DNA of 64,000 bases, taken from positions 124,001-188,000 of the forward strand of contig NZ_VDLV01000003.1 of the NCBI RefSeq assembly GCF_013608025.1, written 5' to 3'. How positions within the stretch are numbered: the first letter of the stretch is position 1; every line of letters starts with the position of its first letter. The notes under the pieces are model-generated. The model was not told the origin of the DNA. It ran no database searches and saw nothing but the letters and a program-made list of their open reading frames with translations. A program made the translations under genes and the position numbers. This document shows positions 46,243 to 57,188 of this stretch, piece by piece. Source of the stretch: Pseudomonas brassicacearum subsp. neoaurantiaca (lineage in GTDB: Bacteria > Pseudomonadota > Gammaproteobacteria > Pseudomonadales > Pseudomonadaceae).

Positions 46243-47364
46243 ATGCATAACGTCGTCATCAGCGGCACCGGCCTGTACACCCCGGCCAACAGCATCTCCA
46301 ACGAAGAGCTGGTGCAATCTTTCAATACCTATGTCGCGCAGTTCAACACCGATAACGCCGAGGCCATCGAGCGCGGCGAAGTGGAAGCGTTGACTGAATC
46401 CAATGCGGCGTTCATCGAAAAGGCGTCGGGCATCAAGAGCCGCTTTGTCATGGACAAGGACGGCATTCTCGATCCTCAACGCATGACGCCACGCCTGCCC
46501 GAGCGCTCCAACGACGAGTGGTCGGTGCTTTGCGAAATGGCCGTCGGCGCGGCGAAACAAGCCCTTGAGCGCGCCGGCCGCAGCGCTGCCGACATCGACG
46601 GCGTGATCGTTGCCTGCTCCAACCTGCAGCGCCCGTACCCAGCCATCGCCATCGAAGTCCAGGAAGCCTTGGGCATCGAAGGTTTCGGTTTCGACATGAA
46701 CGTAGCCTGTTCCTCCGCGACGTTCGGCATCCAGGCCGCCGCCAACAGCGTGCAGTTGGGCCAGGCCCGGGCGATCCTGATGGTCAATCCGGAAGTGTGC
46801 ACCGGCCACCTGAACTTCCGCGACCGCGACAGCCACTTCATCTTCGGCGACGCGGCCACCGCCGTGATCATCGAGCGCGCGGACCAGGCGACCTCGCCGT
46901 ACCAGTTCGACGTGGTCAGCACCAAGCTGCTCACCAAGTTCTCCAACAACATCCGCAACAACTTCGGCTTCCTCAACCGCGCAGCGGAAGAAGGCATCGG
47001 CACGCGGGACAAACTGTTCGTCCAGGAAGGCCGCAAGGTGTTCCGTGATGTCTGCCCAATGGTGGCGGAGCTGATTGGCGCTCATTTGGCAGAAAACCAG
47101 CTGAACGTCGGCGAAGTGAAGCGTTTCTGGCTGCATCAGGCCAACCTGAGCATGAACCAGCTGATCGTGCGCAAGCTGTTGGGACGCGAAGCCACCGAAG
47201 AGGAAGCCCCGGTGATCCTCGACCGCTACGCCAACACCAGCTCGGCCGGATCGGTGATTTCATTCCACATGTACCAGGACGACTTGCCTAGCGGCTCGGT
47301 CGCGGTGCTCAGCTCGTTTGGTGCCGGCTATTCGATCGGCAGCGTGATCCTGCGCAAGCATTGA
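46243..47364 (+). CDS. 3-oxoacyl-ACP synthase III (FabH-type)
   Basis: 373 residues from ATG 46243. The catalytic triad is visible: Cys156 in FDMNVACSSATFG, His in FWLHQANLSMNQLI (about 295) and Asn in YANTSSAGSVI (about 329). KAS III starts fatty acid chains by condensing acyl-CoA with malonyl-ACP. The length exceeds the about 320 residues of E. coli FabH because of an insertion near 30-90 (NTDNAEAIERGEVEALTE). It stands alone, not in a fab operon, so it may be an accessory FabH2-type enzyme rather than the main initiator. Confidence 0.88.
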   Translation: MHNVVISGTGLYTPANSISNEELVQSFNTYVAQFNTDNAEAIERGEVEALTESNAAFIEKASGIKSRFVMDKDGILDPQRMTPRLPERSNDEWSVLCEMAVGAAKQALERAGRSAADIDGVIVACSNLQRPYPAIAIEVQEALGIEGFGFDMNVACSSATFGIQAAANSVQLGQARAILMVNPEVCTGHLNFRDRDSHFIFGDAATAVIIERADQATSPYQFDVVSTKLLTKFSNNIRNNFGFLNRAAEEGIGTRDKLFVQEGRKVFRDVCPMVAELIGAHLAENQLNVGEVKRFWLHQANLSMNQLIVRKLLGREATEEEAPVILDRYANTSSAGSVISFHMYQDDLPSGSVAVLSSFGAGYSIGSVILRKH

Positions 47365-47385
47365 TCCGAAGCTGCTCGATCCCCC

Positions 47386-47503
47386 CGTGGCGAGGGAGCT
47401 TGCTCCCGCTGGGCTGCGCAGCAGCCCTTATCACTCCCAGAACTGTGATGCCTGTCGGTATGGGGGCGCTTCGCGCCCCAGCGGGAGCAAGCTCCCTCGC
47501 CAC
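47386..47503. repeat. REPIN, family A
   Basis: Inverted pair of family A copies 22 bases after the KAS III gene. It accounts for much of the 363-base gap before the porin. Confidence 0.88.
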
Positions 47504-47598
47504 AAGAGCAACTGCTTCTCCACCGCCCTAGCTTGCAGCTCGCAACTGCCCTCCCGAAGCTGTATTTCTGTTATTCCCTTTCGAAGTAAAAAGTTCCG

Positions 47599-47638
47599 CT
47601 GTCATAAAATCTTTATGTGATAGCAACTCGCCTGACAT
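47599..47638 (+). promoter_or_regulatory. Candidate PhoB box upstream of porin
   Basis: CTGTCAT at 47599-47605 matches the Pho half-site exactly. CTGACAT at 47632-47638 differs at one base and is 33 bases away, three 11-bp repeat units. The two intermediate units match poorly. It is 90-128 bases before the porin ATG. Control by phosphate is inference. Confidence 0.4.
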
Positions 47639-47727
47639 AACCCATCGCCAAGATCCCCTCCCAACACCAGCGGGCCCAGTTCCGCGTGTTTTCTAACGCA
47701 TAGACTACCAACTAGGGGAATTCTTCG

Positions 47728-49038
47728 ATGATCCGTAAGCACTTCGCAGGTGTTGCCGCCAGCGCACTGGCAATGGCAGTAACCGCCCAGGCTTTCGCCG
47801 GCACCGTGACCACTGACGGCGCCGATATCGTGGTCAAGACCAAGGGCGGCCTGGAGGTCGCTACCACTGACAAAGAGTTCAGCTTCAAGCTCGGCGGTCG
47901 TTTGCAGGCTGACTACAGCAAATTCGATGGCATCTACACCGACAACGGCAACTCGGCGGATGCCGCTTACATCCGTCGCGCCTTCCTGGAACTGTCCGGT
48001 GTGCTGTACACGGACTGGGCCTACACCATCAACTACGACATGTCCCACAACAGCGGTGACTCCGACAACGGCTACTTCGACGAAGCGTCCTTGGCCTACA
48101 ACGGCTTCAAGCCTGTTTCGATCAAGGTTGGTCGTTTCGACCCCGACTTCGGCCTGGAAAAAGCCACCAGTTCCAAGTGGGTGACCGCTCCAGAGCGTAA
48201 CGCCGCCTACGACCTGATCGACTGGGCCAACAGCCACCAGAACGGCCTGGGTATCCAGGCGTCGAGCACCTTCGCCGATTCGTTCTATGCCTCGGCTGGC
48301 GTCTTCAGCAAGGACACCGACGACACCGACGGCGACAGCGTCAAGCAAGTCAATGGTCGCTTCGTGTTCGCTCCGATGCACGATGCCGGCAACGTGCTGC
48401 ACTTCGGTCTGAACGTGGCCTCCCGTGACGTATCCGACACCGTGTTTGATGCCCGTTACCGCTCCCGTCTGGGCATGCGTGGTGTTGAAACCCTGGGCGG
48501 CAATGACGCTGGTCCAAACGGCAACCGTCCGGTACTGGGCGGCGCCAACAACTCCCCGGCCGGCTCTTACGACCGTGACACTGCTTTCGGCCTGGAAGCC
48601 GCTTTCGCCATGGGCCCAGCGTCGATCCAAGGTGAATACATCACCCGCAAGACCAAGGCTGACGCGGACGGTTTCGAAGACATCAAGGGCCACGGCTTCT
48701 ACGTCCAGGGTGCCTACACCCTCACGGGCGAATCTCGCGGCTATAAAGTCGGCAAGTTCGACGCGATCAAACCGCAGAACAAGTCCATCGGCGCCTGGGA
48801 AGTCTTCTATCGCTACGACAGCATGACCGTCGAAGACGACAACATCACCACCGCTACCGCGACCCGTGACGTGGGCGACGCCGAAGCCAAGGTGCACAAC
48901 CTGGGTGTGAACTGGTACGCCAACGAAGCGGTGAAAATCTCGGCCGCCTACGTCAAGGCCAAGACCGACAAAGTCACCAACGTCAACGGTGATGACGACG
49001 GCGACGGCTTTGTCATGCGCGCCCAGTACGTGTTCTAA
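47728..49038 (+). CDS. OprO/OprP-type porin
   Basis: 436 residues with a signal peptide (1-24, ending in AQAFA). The mature protein begins [20 protein letters not shown] and has alternating beta strands ending in the terminal Phe (MRAQYVF) that BAM recognises. [43 protein letters not shown] and [13 protein letters not shown] are typical of the phosphate-selective porin O/P family. It forms an outer membrane channel for anions. A strong terminator follows. Confidence 0.9.
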   Translation: MIRKHFAGVAASALAMAVTAQAFAGTVTTDGADIVVKTKGGLEVATTDKEFSFKLGGRLQADYSKFDGIYTDNGNSADAAYIRRAFLELSGVLYTDWAYTINYDMSHNSGDSDNGYFDEASLAYNGFKPVSIKVGRFDPDFGLEKATSSKWVTAPERNAAYDLIDWANSHQNGLGIQASSTFADSFYASAGVFSKDTDDTDGDSVKQVNGRFVFAPMHDAGNVLHFGLNVASRDVSDTVFDARYRSRLGMRGVETLGGNDAGPNGNRPVLGGANNSPAGSYDRDTAFGLEAAFAMGPASIQGEYITRKTKADADGFEDIKGHGFYVQGAYTLTGESRGYKVGKFDAIKPQNKSIGAWEVFYRYDSMTVEDDNITTATATRDVGDAEAKVHNLGVNWYANEAVKISAAYVKAKTDKVTNVNGDDDGDGFVMRAQYVF

Positions 49039-49088
49039 ATCGCTGACCTGATACACCGCTACATCTTCATCCGTTACAGCTCCTTTGA

Positions 49089-49113
49089 ACCCCGCCTCTG
49101 GCGGGGTTTTTTT
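49089..49113 (+). terminator. Rho-independent terminator of the porin gene
   Basis: Perfect stem ACCCCGCC / GGCGGGGT with a 3-base loop and a run of seven or more T residues, 50 bases after the porin stop. Confidence 0.93.
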
Positions 49114-49176
49114 ATCACCGTCCGGTCAGGATCGGCGATACTCGCGCAATCCGTCGTCTGGATCTCGGGGAACCGC

Positions 49177-50301
49177 ATGCCGCTTCACGTCTTGGACAGC
49201 TTGTCCGCCATCTCACCGCAAGAATGGGACGCGTTGGTGCCCGTCAACCAACCCTTCCTGCGCCACGCTTTTCTCACCGCCCTGGAAGACAGCGCCAGCC
49301 TGGGTTCGCATACCGGGTGGCAGCCCGAGCATTTGCTGCACATCGAAGAGGGGCTGCTGCTGGCGGCGTTGCCCAGCTATCGCAAATGGCATTCCTACGG
49401 CGAGTACGTGTTCGATCACGGCTGGGCCGACGCTTGCGCCCGGGCCGGCATCGACTATTACCCCAAGCTGCTGACGGCGGTGCCGTTCAGTCCGGTCAGT
49501 GGCCCGCGACTGTTGACGGCGCGTGCGGAGGACGGCTTGGAGTTGCTCGGCAGCCTGCCGGGCTATCTGGAAATCGAGGGGCTTTCCAGCGCCCACATCA
49601 ATTTCACCGATACCTCCACTGACGCCGCGCTGGCCCGACAAGAGGGCTGGTTGCAGCGGATCGGCTGCCAATATCACTGGCAGAATCGTGGCTATCGGGA
49701 TTTCCAGGATTTCCTCGATGCGCTCAGTTCCCGCAAGCGCAAGCAGATGCGCAAGGAGCGTGAGCAGGTGGCGGGGCAGGGCATCGATTTCGAATGGCTG
49801 GAAGGTCGTCAACTGGACGAGGCGCAGTGGGACTTTGTCTACGCCTGTTACGCCAACACCTACGCGGTGCGTCGTCAGGCGCCTTATCTGACCCGCGCGT
49901 TCTTCAGCCTGCTGGCCGAGCGCATGCCCGAAGCCATTCGCGTGGTACTCGCCAAGCAAGGTCCGCGGCCGGTGGCGATGGCGTTCAGCCTGGTGGGAGG
50001 GGACAGTTTCTATGGGCGTTACTGGGGATGCCTGGCGGAATTCGATCGCCTGCATTTCGAGACGTGTTTCTACCAGGGCATGGACTATGCGATTGCCAAC
50101 GGCCTGCAGCGTTTTGACGCCGGGGCTCAGGGCGAGCACAAATTGATACGCGGGTTCGAACCGGTGCTCACGCGTTCATGGCACTACCTGCGTCATCCAG
50201 GCCTGAAAGCGGCGGTGGCGGATTTTCTCGCGCGCGAACACGAGGGCGTGATGGCGTATGCCGAAGAGGCCAGGACGGCACTGCCTTATCGGCAGTGCTG
50301 A
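49177..50301 (+). CDS. COG3146 (DUF482) GNAT-like acyltransferase-type protein
   Basis: 374 residues. The family pattern is clear: SPQEWDALVPVNQPFLRHAFLTALED at the N-terminus, VPFSPVSGPRLL near 105, FLDALSSRKRKQMRKEREQVAGQGI and the second GNAT-like fold with FYGRYWGCLAEFDRLHFETCFYQGMDYAI and QGEHKLIRGFEP near the C-terminus. It resembles FemAB-type two-domain acyltransferases and is often named peptidogalycan biosynthesis protein, but its substrate is not established. Confidence 0.85.
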   Translation: MPLHVLDSLSAISPQEWDALVPVNQPFLRHAFLTALEDSASLGSHTGWQPEHLLHIEEGLLLAALPSYRKWHSYGEYVFDHGWADACARAGIDYYPKLLTAVPFSPVSGPRLLTARAEDGLELLGSLPGYLEIEGLSSAHINFTDTSTDAALARQEGWLQRIGCQYHWQNRGYRDFQDFLDALSSRKRKQMRKEREQVAGQGIDFEWLEGRQLDEAQWDFVYACYANTYAVRRQAPYLTRAFFSLLAERMPEAIRVVLAKQGPRPVAMAFSLVGGDSFYGRYWGCLAEFDRLHFETCFYQGMDYAIANGLQRFDAGAQGEHKLIRGFEPVLTRSWHYLRHPGLKAAVADFLAREHEGVMAYAEEARTALPYRQC

Positions 50302-50316
50302 AGTTGTCTGAGACCC

Positions 50317-50467
50317 CGTGGCGAGGGAGCTTGCTGTGGCGAGGGGATTTATCCCCGCTGGGCTGCGTAGCAGCCCCAATAAGCTGGATGTCCAACCCGT
50401 TTATTGTGTTGAAGCCTTGATTTTTGGGGGCGCTTCGCACCCCAGCGGGAGCAAGCTCCCTCGCCAC
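50317..50467. repeat. Hybrid nested REP: family A with an inserted A' arm
   Basis: The left side begins as family A (GTGGCGAGGGAGCTTGCT), breaks at the apex, and continues as a complete A' arm (TGTGGCGAGGGGATTTATCC, then CCGCTGGG). The right arm is ordinary family A in inverse. It looks like one REP inserted in, or recombined with, another. Confidence 0.85.
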
Positions 50468-50488
50468 GGGTTTGTGCCTAACCAGGGT

Positions 50489-52321
<1,833 letters not shown>

Positions 52322-52405
52322 GGGTTACATAGCCCGGGCAGGGCTCTCCTTTTTTGCTGTGGGCGGCGCGGGATCGCCGACGCCGCCCAGGCTTGCCCTG
52401 CGGGT

Positions 52406-52960
52406 TTAGTCGATGCGCTTGGCCGACTTGATGATCACAGGGTCGATCGGCACGTTTTGCATGCCTTGTTTGGTGGTGGTCTGGGAGTTGACGATGATGT
52501 CCACCACGTCCATACCCTTGACCACTTTGGCGAACACCGCGTAGCCGGCGTCGCGACCCGGATCGAGGAAGGCGTTGTCAGCCACGTTGATAAAGAACTG
52601 GCTGGTGGCCGAATCCGGGTTGGAGGTGCGGGCCATCGACAAGGTGCCGCGCACGTTATGCAGCCCGTTGCTGGCTTCGTTCTTGATCGGCGCCTTGGTG
52701 TCTTTCTGTTGCATCTGCTGGGTGAAACCGCCGCCCTGGGCCATGAATCCCGGAATCACACGGTGGAAAATCGTGTTGTTGTAGAAGCCGCTGTCGACGT
52801 ACTCAAGGAAGTTCTTGGTACTGATAGGGGCCTTCACCGGGTCCAGTTCGATTTCGATCTGGCCGTTGGTGGTGTCCAGCAAGACATGCGGCGCAGGCGC
52901 GGCCATCAGGTTGGCGGCAAAGAGGACGGTGCCGGCGGCGAGGGCGAGTTTTTTCAGCAT
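52406..52960 (-). CDS. ppiA: Periplasmic peptidyl-prolyl cis-trans isomerase (cyclophilin)
   Basis: 184 residues with a signal peptide at 1-20 ([15 protein letters not shown]). The cyclophilin fold shows [22 protein letters not shown] (with the catalytic Arg) and [20 protein letters not shown]. It speeds proline isomerisation in proteins folding in the periplasm. It lies 4 bases after the hydrolase gene and upstream of the ABC exporter gene; a 9-bp inverted repeat lies in between (52360-52389). Confidence 0.93.
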   Translation of the reverse strand: MLKKLALAAGTVLFAANLMAAPAPHVLLDTTNGQIEIELDPVKAPISTKNFLEYVDSGFYNNTIFHRVIPGFMAQGGGFTQQMQQKDTKAPIKNEASNGLHNVRGTLSMARTSNPDSATSQFFINVADNAFLDPGRDAGYAVFAKVVKGMDVVDIIVNSQTTTKQGMQNVPIDPVIIKSAKRID

Positions 52961-52964
52961 GGGT

Positions 52965-53768
52965 TCAATGATCCTGGGTAGTGGAATCGGTTGCGGTCAA
53001 GAATTCGAGCAGGGTCTGGTTGAAGCGTTCAGGTTGATCCAGCGGCGTAGCGTGCCGGGAATCGGTGATGACTGCCAGTCGTGCGTCAGGCAATAGCTTT
53101 ACATAAGCCTCTTTCAGCGCCACCGGGGTGTAGTCGTGGTCGGCGCAAATGATGAGGGTTGGACAGGCAACTTGCGACAGACGTTCCTGCACGCCCCAGC
53201 CGACAATGGCGTCGAAGCTGGCGAGATAAGCACGTTTGTCATTCGTTGCCCAGCGCCGGGCCATTTCCAGTCGTAGCTCGGTCTGTTCAGGCTTGGGGAA
53301 CAGCTTGGCGCCGAGGGCCTTGCCGATGGTTTCCAGGCTGAGCAGGCGCATCAGGCTCCAGCGCTTGAGCCATTGCCAGCAATCATCGGGCGTGCGGACC
53401 TTGACCTCGGGGGCGCTGTTGACGATGCACAGGCTCTTGACCCGCGCGGGTTCGTCTACGGCCAGTTGGAAGCAGATCATCCCGCCCATGGACCAGCCCA
53501 CCAGATGCACCGGGCCCAGCTCGAGGTGGTCGATCAGCGCGCCCAGGTCAGCGCTGAAACCGGCGATGCTGTAGCGCTCGCGCGGCTTGTCTGAGCGACC
53601 GTGGCCGCGCACATCCATCACGATCAGGCGATAGCGGGCGGACAGCACCGGGATCTGCTTTTCCCAGTCACGCGTGCTGGAACCCAGTCCATGGACCAGC
53701 ACCAAGGGCGCGCCGTGACCATATTCCTCGTAGTGCAGGTTGCAACCTTCGTGCGCAAAATAGGCCAT
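52965..53768 (-). CDS. Alpha/beta hydrolase
   Basis: 267 residues. [18 protein letters not shown] is the oxyanion strand; the nucleophile is Ser93 in [13 protein letters not shown], the acid Asp in [11 protein letters not shown] and the His in [12 protein letters not shown]. Family members are esterases, lactonases or C-C hydrolases; the substrate is unknown. It starts 14 bases after the upstream LysR gene on the same strand. Confidence 0.9.
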   Translation of the reverse strand: MAYFAHEGCNLHYEEYGHGAPLVLVHGLGSSTRDWEKQIPVLSARYRLIVMDVRGHGRSDKPRERYSIAGFSADLGALIDHLELGPVHLVGWSMGGMICFQLAVDEPARVKSLCIVNSAPEVKVRTPDDCWQWLKRWSLMRLLSLETIGKALGAKLFPKPEQTELRLEMARRWATNDKRAYLASFDAIVGWGVQERLSQVACPTLIICADHDYTPVALKEAYVKLLPDARLAVITDSRHATPLDQPERFNQTLLEFLTATDSTTQDH

Positions 53769-53782
53769 CGGCGAAGTCCTTG

Positions 53783-54706
53783 TCAGGCTTGTTCAGGGGC
53801 GGCGAACGGGGCATCCAGCGGCGCCGTGTCAAAGGTGCGCAGCAGCTCGATTAGGATCTGCGTCGCTGGGCCGAGGGGTTTTTCCTTGTTGGAGAACAGA
53901 TAGAAGGTCGAGTTGCGGCTGCCTCCTTGTTCCAAGGGTAGACGCTTGAGCACGCCTTCATTGAGTTGCCGTTCGATCATGTGCCGGGGCAGCCAGGCGA
54001 ATCCCAGGCCACTGCCGACAAAGGTCGCGGCGGTGGCGAGGCTGCCGACGGTCCAGCGTTGTTCGGCGCCGAGCCAGCCGACGTCCCTGGGCTGTTGGCG
54101 ACCGGAGTCGCGGATGACCACTTGCAGGTGGCTTTCCAGGTCCTGGAAGTTCAGCTCGCGGTTGAGGCGGTGCAGGGGATGCTCGGGGTGGGCCACCGCG
54201 ATGAATTCGACGTCGCTCAATTCCGCGCCCAGATAACCGGGAATGCTGAAGCCGCTGATGGCCAGGTCGGCCACGCCTTCGAGCAGCACTTCTTCGACGC
54301 CCGACAACACCTCTTCGCGCAGGCGCACGCGGCAGCCTCGGCTCTGCGGCATGAACGCCGTCAGCGCCCGGACGAGGCGGGCACTCGGGTAGGCCGCGTC
54401 GACCACCAGGCGCACCTCCGCTTCCCAACCTTGCTCCATGTGGTGGGCCAGGTCTTCGAGTTGGCTGGCCTGCTTCACCAGTTGGCGGGAACGGCGCAAC
54501 AGCACGCCCCCGGCTTCGGTCAGCACGGCCTTGCGTCCGTCGATGCGCAGCAGCGGCACGCCGAGTTGGTCCTGCATGCGGGCGACGGTGTAGCTCACCG
54601 AGGATTGGGAGCGGTGCAGCACTTCGGCGGCCTGGGCGAAACCACCGTGGTCCACCACCGCCTGCAACGTTCGCCATTGATCAAGGGTCACGCGGGGCGC
54701 TTTCAT
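53783..54706 (-). CDS. LysR-family transcriptional regulator
   Basis: 307 residues. The helix-turn-helix is LQAVVDHGGFAQAAEVLHRSQSSVSYTVARMQDQLG, followed by the effector domain (about 92-295). It heads a minus-strand run LysR-hydrolase-ppiA-ABC and is divergent from a small secreted protein gene, with only 50 bases between starts. It may regulate either, or the nearby azoR. Confidence 0.9.
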   Translation of the reverse strand: MKAPRVTLDQWRTLQAVVDHGGFAQAAEVLHRSQSSVSYTVARMQDQLGVPLLRIDGRKAVLTEAGGVLLRRSRQLVKQASQLEDLAHHMEQGWEAEVRLVVDAAYPSARLVRALTAFMPQSRGCRVRLREEVLSGVEEVLLEGVADLAISGFSIPGYLGAELSDVEFIAVAHPEHPLHRLNRELNFQDLESHLQVVIRDSGRQQPRDVGWLGAEQRWTVGSLATAATFVGSGLGFAWLPRHMIERQLNEGVLKRLPLEQGGSRNSTFYLFSNKEKPLGPATQILIELLRTFDTAPLDAPFAAPEQA

Positions 54707-54756
54707 ATTGAGCTCCTCTTGTCCTAAGCTGGCGGTCCCTTGGTGGAGACTGCCGA

Positions 54757-55071
54757 ATGAAAAAAATCTGTTGTGCGCTGCTGGCCCTGTTGCCGCTGAC
54801 TGCCTTTGCCTACCCGATCGACGTGGAAAAACACCTCAACGGCCTGAGCATCGACTACAACGCCTACGACACCGATGCCGACATCGGCTCGATCCAGGTC
54901 AACAACTACGGCAGCACCGATGCGGCCTGCAAGGTGGTGTTTCGCAACGGCCCGGAAGCGCCGCGCACCCGCAACATCGAAGTCGCCGCCGGTAAGTTCA
55001 AGAACGCCACCGCCAAGTTCAACCGCAACATCATCAAGCTGCGCATCGAGCTGACCTGCAAGCCGAAATAG
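54757..55071 (+). CDS. Small secreted protein of unknown function
   Basis: 104 residues with a signal peptide at 1-18 (ICCALLALLPLTAFA). The mature part is a short beta-rich domain with two Cys (DAACKVVF, ELTCKPK) that may form a disulfide. I recall similar Pseudomonas proteins carrying a misleading kinase name; nothing here supports that. It is divergent to the LysR gene and likely co-regulated with it. Confidence 0.7.
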   Translation: MKKICCALLALLPLTAFAYPIDVEKHLNGLSIDYNAYDTDADIGSIQVNNYGSTDAACKVVFRNGPEAPRTRNIEVAAGKFKNATAKFNRNIIKLRIELTCKPK

Positions 55072-55117
55072 CCGGCGGCGGGGCAGCGCCATAAGCTTGC
55101 TCCGCTTATAAACGAAA

Positions 55118-55161
55118 ATATCGATGTGTTGCAGCAATTATTTGCGCTTTTCCATCGATAT
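55118..55161. promoter_or_regulatory. 9-bp inverted repeat upstream of azoR
   Basis: ATATCGATG (55118-55126) and CATCGATAT (55153-55161) form a perfect inverted repeat with a 26-base spacer, 60 bases before the azoR ATG. ATCGAT-type sites are common LysR operators; use by the nearby LysR regulator is a guess. Confidence 0.5.
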
Positions 55162-55220
55162 GGTCGCGCTTAACCTTCACTCCATCGACTGACAACATTT
55201 TCAGATGGAGCCTACAAGCC

Positions 55221-55820
55221 ATGTCCCGCGTCCTGATCATCGAAAGCAGTGCCCGCCAGCAAGATTCGGTTTCCCGTCAACTGACCCAGACCTTCATCAG
55301 CCAATGGAAAGCTGCGCATCCGGCCGACGAAATCAGCGTTCGCGACTTGGCCGTCAATCCGGTTCCGCACCTCGACGCCAATCTGCTGGGCGGCTGGATG
55401 AAGCCGGTCGAGCAGCGCAACGACATCGAAAATGCTTCGCTGGAGCGCTCCAACCAACTGACCGACGAACTGCTGGCCGCCGACGTACTGGTGATGGCCG
55501 CGCCGATGTACAACTTCGCGATCCCCAGCACTTTGAAAGCCTGGCTCGACCACGTACTGCGTGCCGGTGTGACCTTCAAGTACACCCCCACCGGCCCCCA
55601 GGGTTTGTTGACCGGCAAACGCGCCTTCGTGCTCACCGCCCGCGGCGGCATTCACGCCGGTGGCGCCTCCGATCACCAGGAACCGTACCTGCGCCAAGTC
55701 ATGGGTTTCATCGGTATCCATGACGTGACCTTCATCCATGCCGAGGGCATGAACCTGGGTGGTGATTTCCAGGAGAAGGGGCTGAATCAGGCCAACGCCA
55801 AGCTGTCCCAGGTCGCCTGA
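55221..55820 (+). CDS. azoR: FMN-dependent NADH-azoreductase
   Basis: 199 residues, a flavodoxin-like fold. IIESSARQQDSVSRQLTQTF is the FMN phosphate loop, AAPMYNFAIPSTLKAWLDHVLRAGVTF the flavin-binding segment, and TARGGIH the third. Azoreductases reduce quinones and azo compounds with NADH. A GGAG site precedes the ATG. A terminator lies about 110 bases downstream. Confidence 0.93.
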   Translation: MSRVLIIESSARQQDSVSRQLTQTFISQWKAAHPADEISVRDLAVNPVPHLDANLLGGWMKPVEQRNDIENASLERSNQLTDELLAADVLVMAAPMYNFAIPSTLKAWLDHVLRAGVTFKYTPTGPQGLLTGKRAFVLTARGGIHAGGASDHQEPYLRQVMGFIGIHDVTFIHAEGMNLGGDFQEKGLNQANAKLSQVA

Positions 55821-55927
55821 GGCGTTAATCCTCGGGTAATCGCCGAGTGGTCTAGTGACTCGGCGCTTCCCTTCAAACCGTTTTGCGCATCGAACCTCCC
55901 TTTGCACTTATTGCTCCTGAGTGCATC

Positions 55928-55967
55928 AGCCCGATTGAACGCTTTAGCGAGATCGGGCTTTTTTTTG
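55928..55967 (+). terminator. Rho-independent terminator after azoR
   Basis: Stem AGCCCGAT / ATCGGGCT with a 16-base loop, followed by eight T residues. Confidence 0.9.
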
Positions 55968-56046
55968 CCTGGGATTTGATGGGCGCCAAGGACCCTGTGG
56001 GAGCGAGCTTGAACTGGTCAAGTAATTCTGGACACCAGTTAAGGTT

Positions 56047-56883
56047 TCACGCTGCCAGTTTCTCCATAGCTATCGGCGACCGGTAGTCGTTGTAGCTATG
56101 GAGCCTGATATTGTTGTACCGCAGTACATAACCCTGCAAATCTACACGGGCTTCATGCTCCGAGCTGTAGCCATCCTCCGGCACCCATTCTGACTTCAAG
56201 CTTCCAAAGAAACGCTCCATCGGGGCGTTGTCCCAGCATTCACCTTTACGACTCATGCTGTGCACAAGTCCATGCTTGCGTATTTCATTTTTGAATTTAT
56301 GGCTGGTGTATTGGCAGCCTTGATCTGAATGAAATAGCACCTCTTTTGGGCGGCCTCGCAACTCGACCGCCATCCGCAGCGCTTCGCAGGTCAGCGTGGC
56401 GTCGGAAATCATCGAGAACGACCACCCGACAATCCGACGAGCATACAAATCCAAAACCGCCGCAAAATACAGCCACCGCTTGCCGACCTTGATATATGTC
56501 ACGTCCCCGCACCAGACCTGATTTATCGCCGAGACATCAAACTTGCGCTTGAGGAGGTGCGGCACCACCAAGGCTTCTACGCCGGAGGATTTGTACTTGT
56601 GCCGCCGACGCTGACGACTAACAACACCGGCTTCACGCATCAAACTGCGAGCCATGTGCCGCCCAACACGATGTCCCTTTGCTTGTAGCTCCTTTGAAAG
56701 GGTGCGAGATCCCGCGGACGCTCTGGATTCCTTGTGATGTTCGACCAGCATGGTTTTCAATCTCTCGCGCGCAGGCTTCACCTTGCCTTGGCGCTGACGC
56801 CAGGCGTAAAAGCTGCTGCGGTTGACTCCAAACGCCCGGCAGCAATTGTTAACGCCGTAATGCTCGTCCAGCTCGCTGATCAA
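56047..56883 (-). CDS. IS3-family transposase OrfB (DDE catalytic part)
   Basis: 278 codons. An N-terminal HTH_21 region (YGVNNCCRAFGVNRSSFYAWRQRQ) is followed by the rve/DDE core: first Asp in CGDVTYIKVGKRWLYF, second in LFHSDQGCQYTSHKFK, Glu in PMERFFGSLKSEW. The frame has no good start: its first codon is TTG and there is no separate ribosome site, so it is probably made as an OrfAB fusion by frameshift. Catalytic residues are all present, so it should be active. Confidence 0.93.
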   Translation of the reverse strand: MISELDEHYGVNNCCRAFGVNRSSFYAWRQRQGKVKPARERLKTMLVEHHKESRASAGSRTLSKELQAKGHRVGRHMARSLMREAGVVSRQRRRHKYKSSGVEALVVPHLLKRKFDVSAINQVWCGDVTYIKVGKRWLYFAAVLDLYARRIVGWSFSMISDATLTCEALRMAVELRGRPKEVLFHSDQGCQYTSHKFKNEIRKHGLVHSMSRKGECWDNAPMERFFGSLKSEWVPEDGYSSEHEARVDLQGYVLRYNNIRLHSYNDYRSPIAMEKLAA

Positions 56884-57188
56884 CGAGAACGATCTTTGGA
56901 GTCCAAAAGCAGGAGAGCACTGGCCTTTTTTAAGATTTCAATGTCCAGGTCTTTTTGCCTGAGCAATGCCTTGAGCTGCTGGATTTCTCGCTGATCGGCG
57001 GTAATTGCCTTGGCTCCTTGCGGGGTCGAGCCCAAGCGTTCCTGACGCACCTGATCAACCCAACGGCGCAGGGCCGTAGGGCCAATATCCAAACTGGCAC
57101 AGACCTCAGGGACCGATTGGCCCTCGTCCAACACCAAGCTCGCCGCCTTGAGCTTGAACTCTCTGGAATAAGATTTACGCATATCCAA
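56880..57188 (-). CDS. IS3-family transposase OrfA (HTH protein)
   Basis: 102 residues. The N-terminal helix-turn-helix YSREFKLKAASLVLDEGQSV and SLDIGPTALRRWVDQ bind the ends; the C-terminal leucine zipper IQQLKALLRQKDLDIEILKKA mediates dimerisation. The stop overlaps the beginning of orfB by four bases. Confidence 0.93.
   Translation of the reverse strand: MDMRKSYSREFKLKAASLVLDEGQSVPEVCASLDIGPTALRRWVDQVRQERLGSTPQGAKAITADQREIQQLKALLRQKDLDIEILKKASALLLLDSKDRSR
56925..56931 (-). other. Programmed -1 frameshift site, A AAA AAG
   Basis: On the minus strand the OrfA codons read TTA AAA AAG, giving the slippery heptamer A AAA AAG in the correct phase. A -1 slip continues without stops into the orfB frame. 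This is the usual way IS3 elements make the OrfAB transposase. Confidence 0.85.

Noticed and set aside
52360..52389. GC-rich 9-bp hairpin between ppiA and the ABC gene as a terminator
   Set aside because: On the minus strand it is followed by A residues, and the T run lies on the wrong side; at most it is a processing hairpin.
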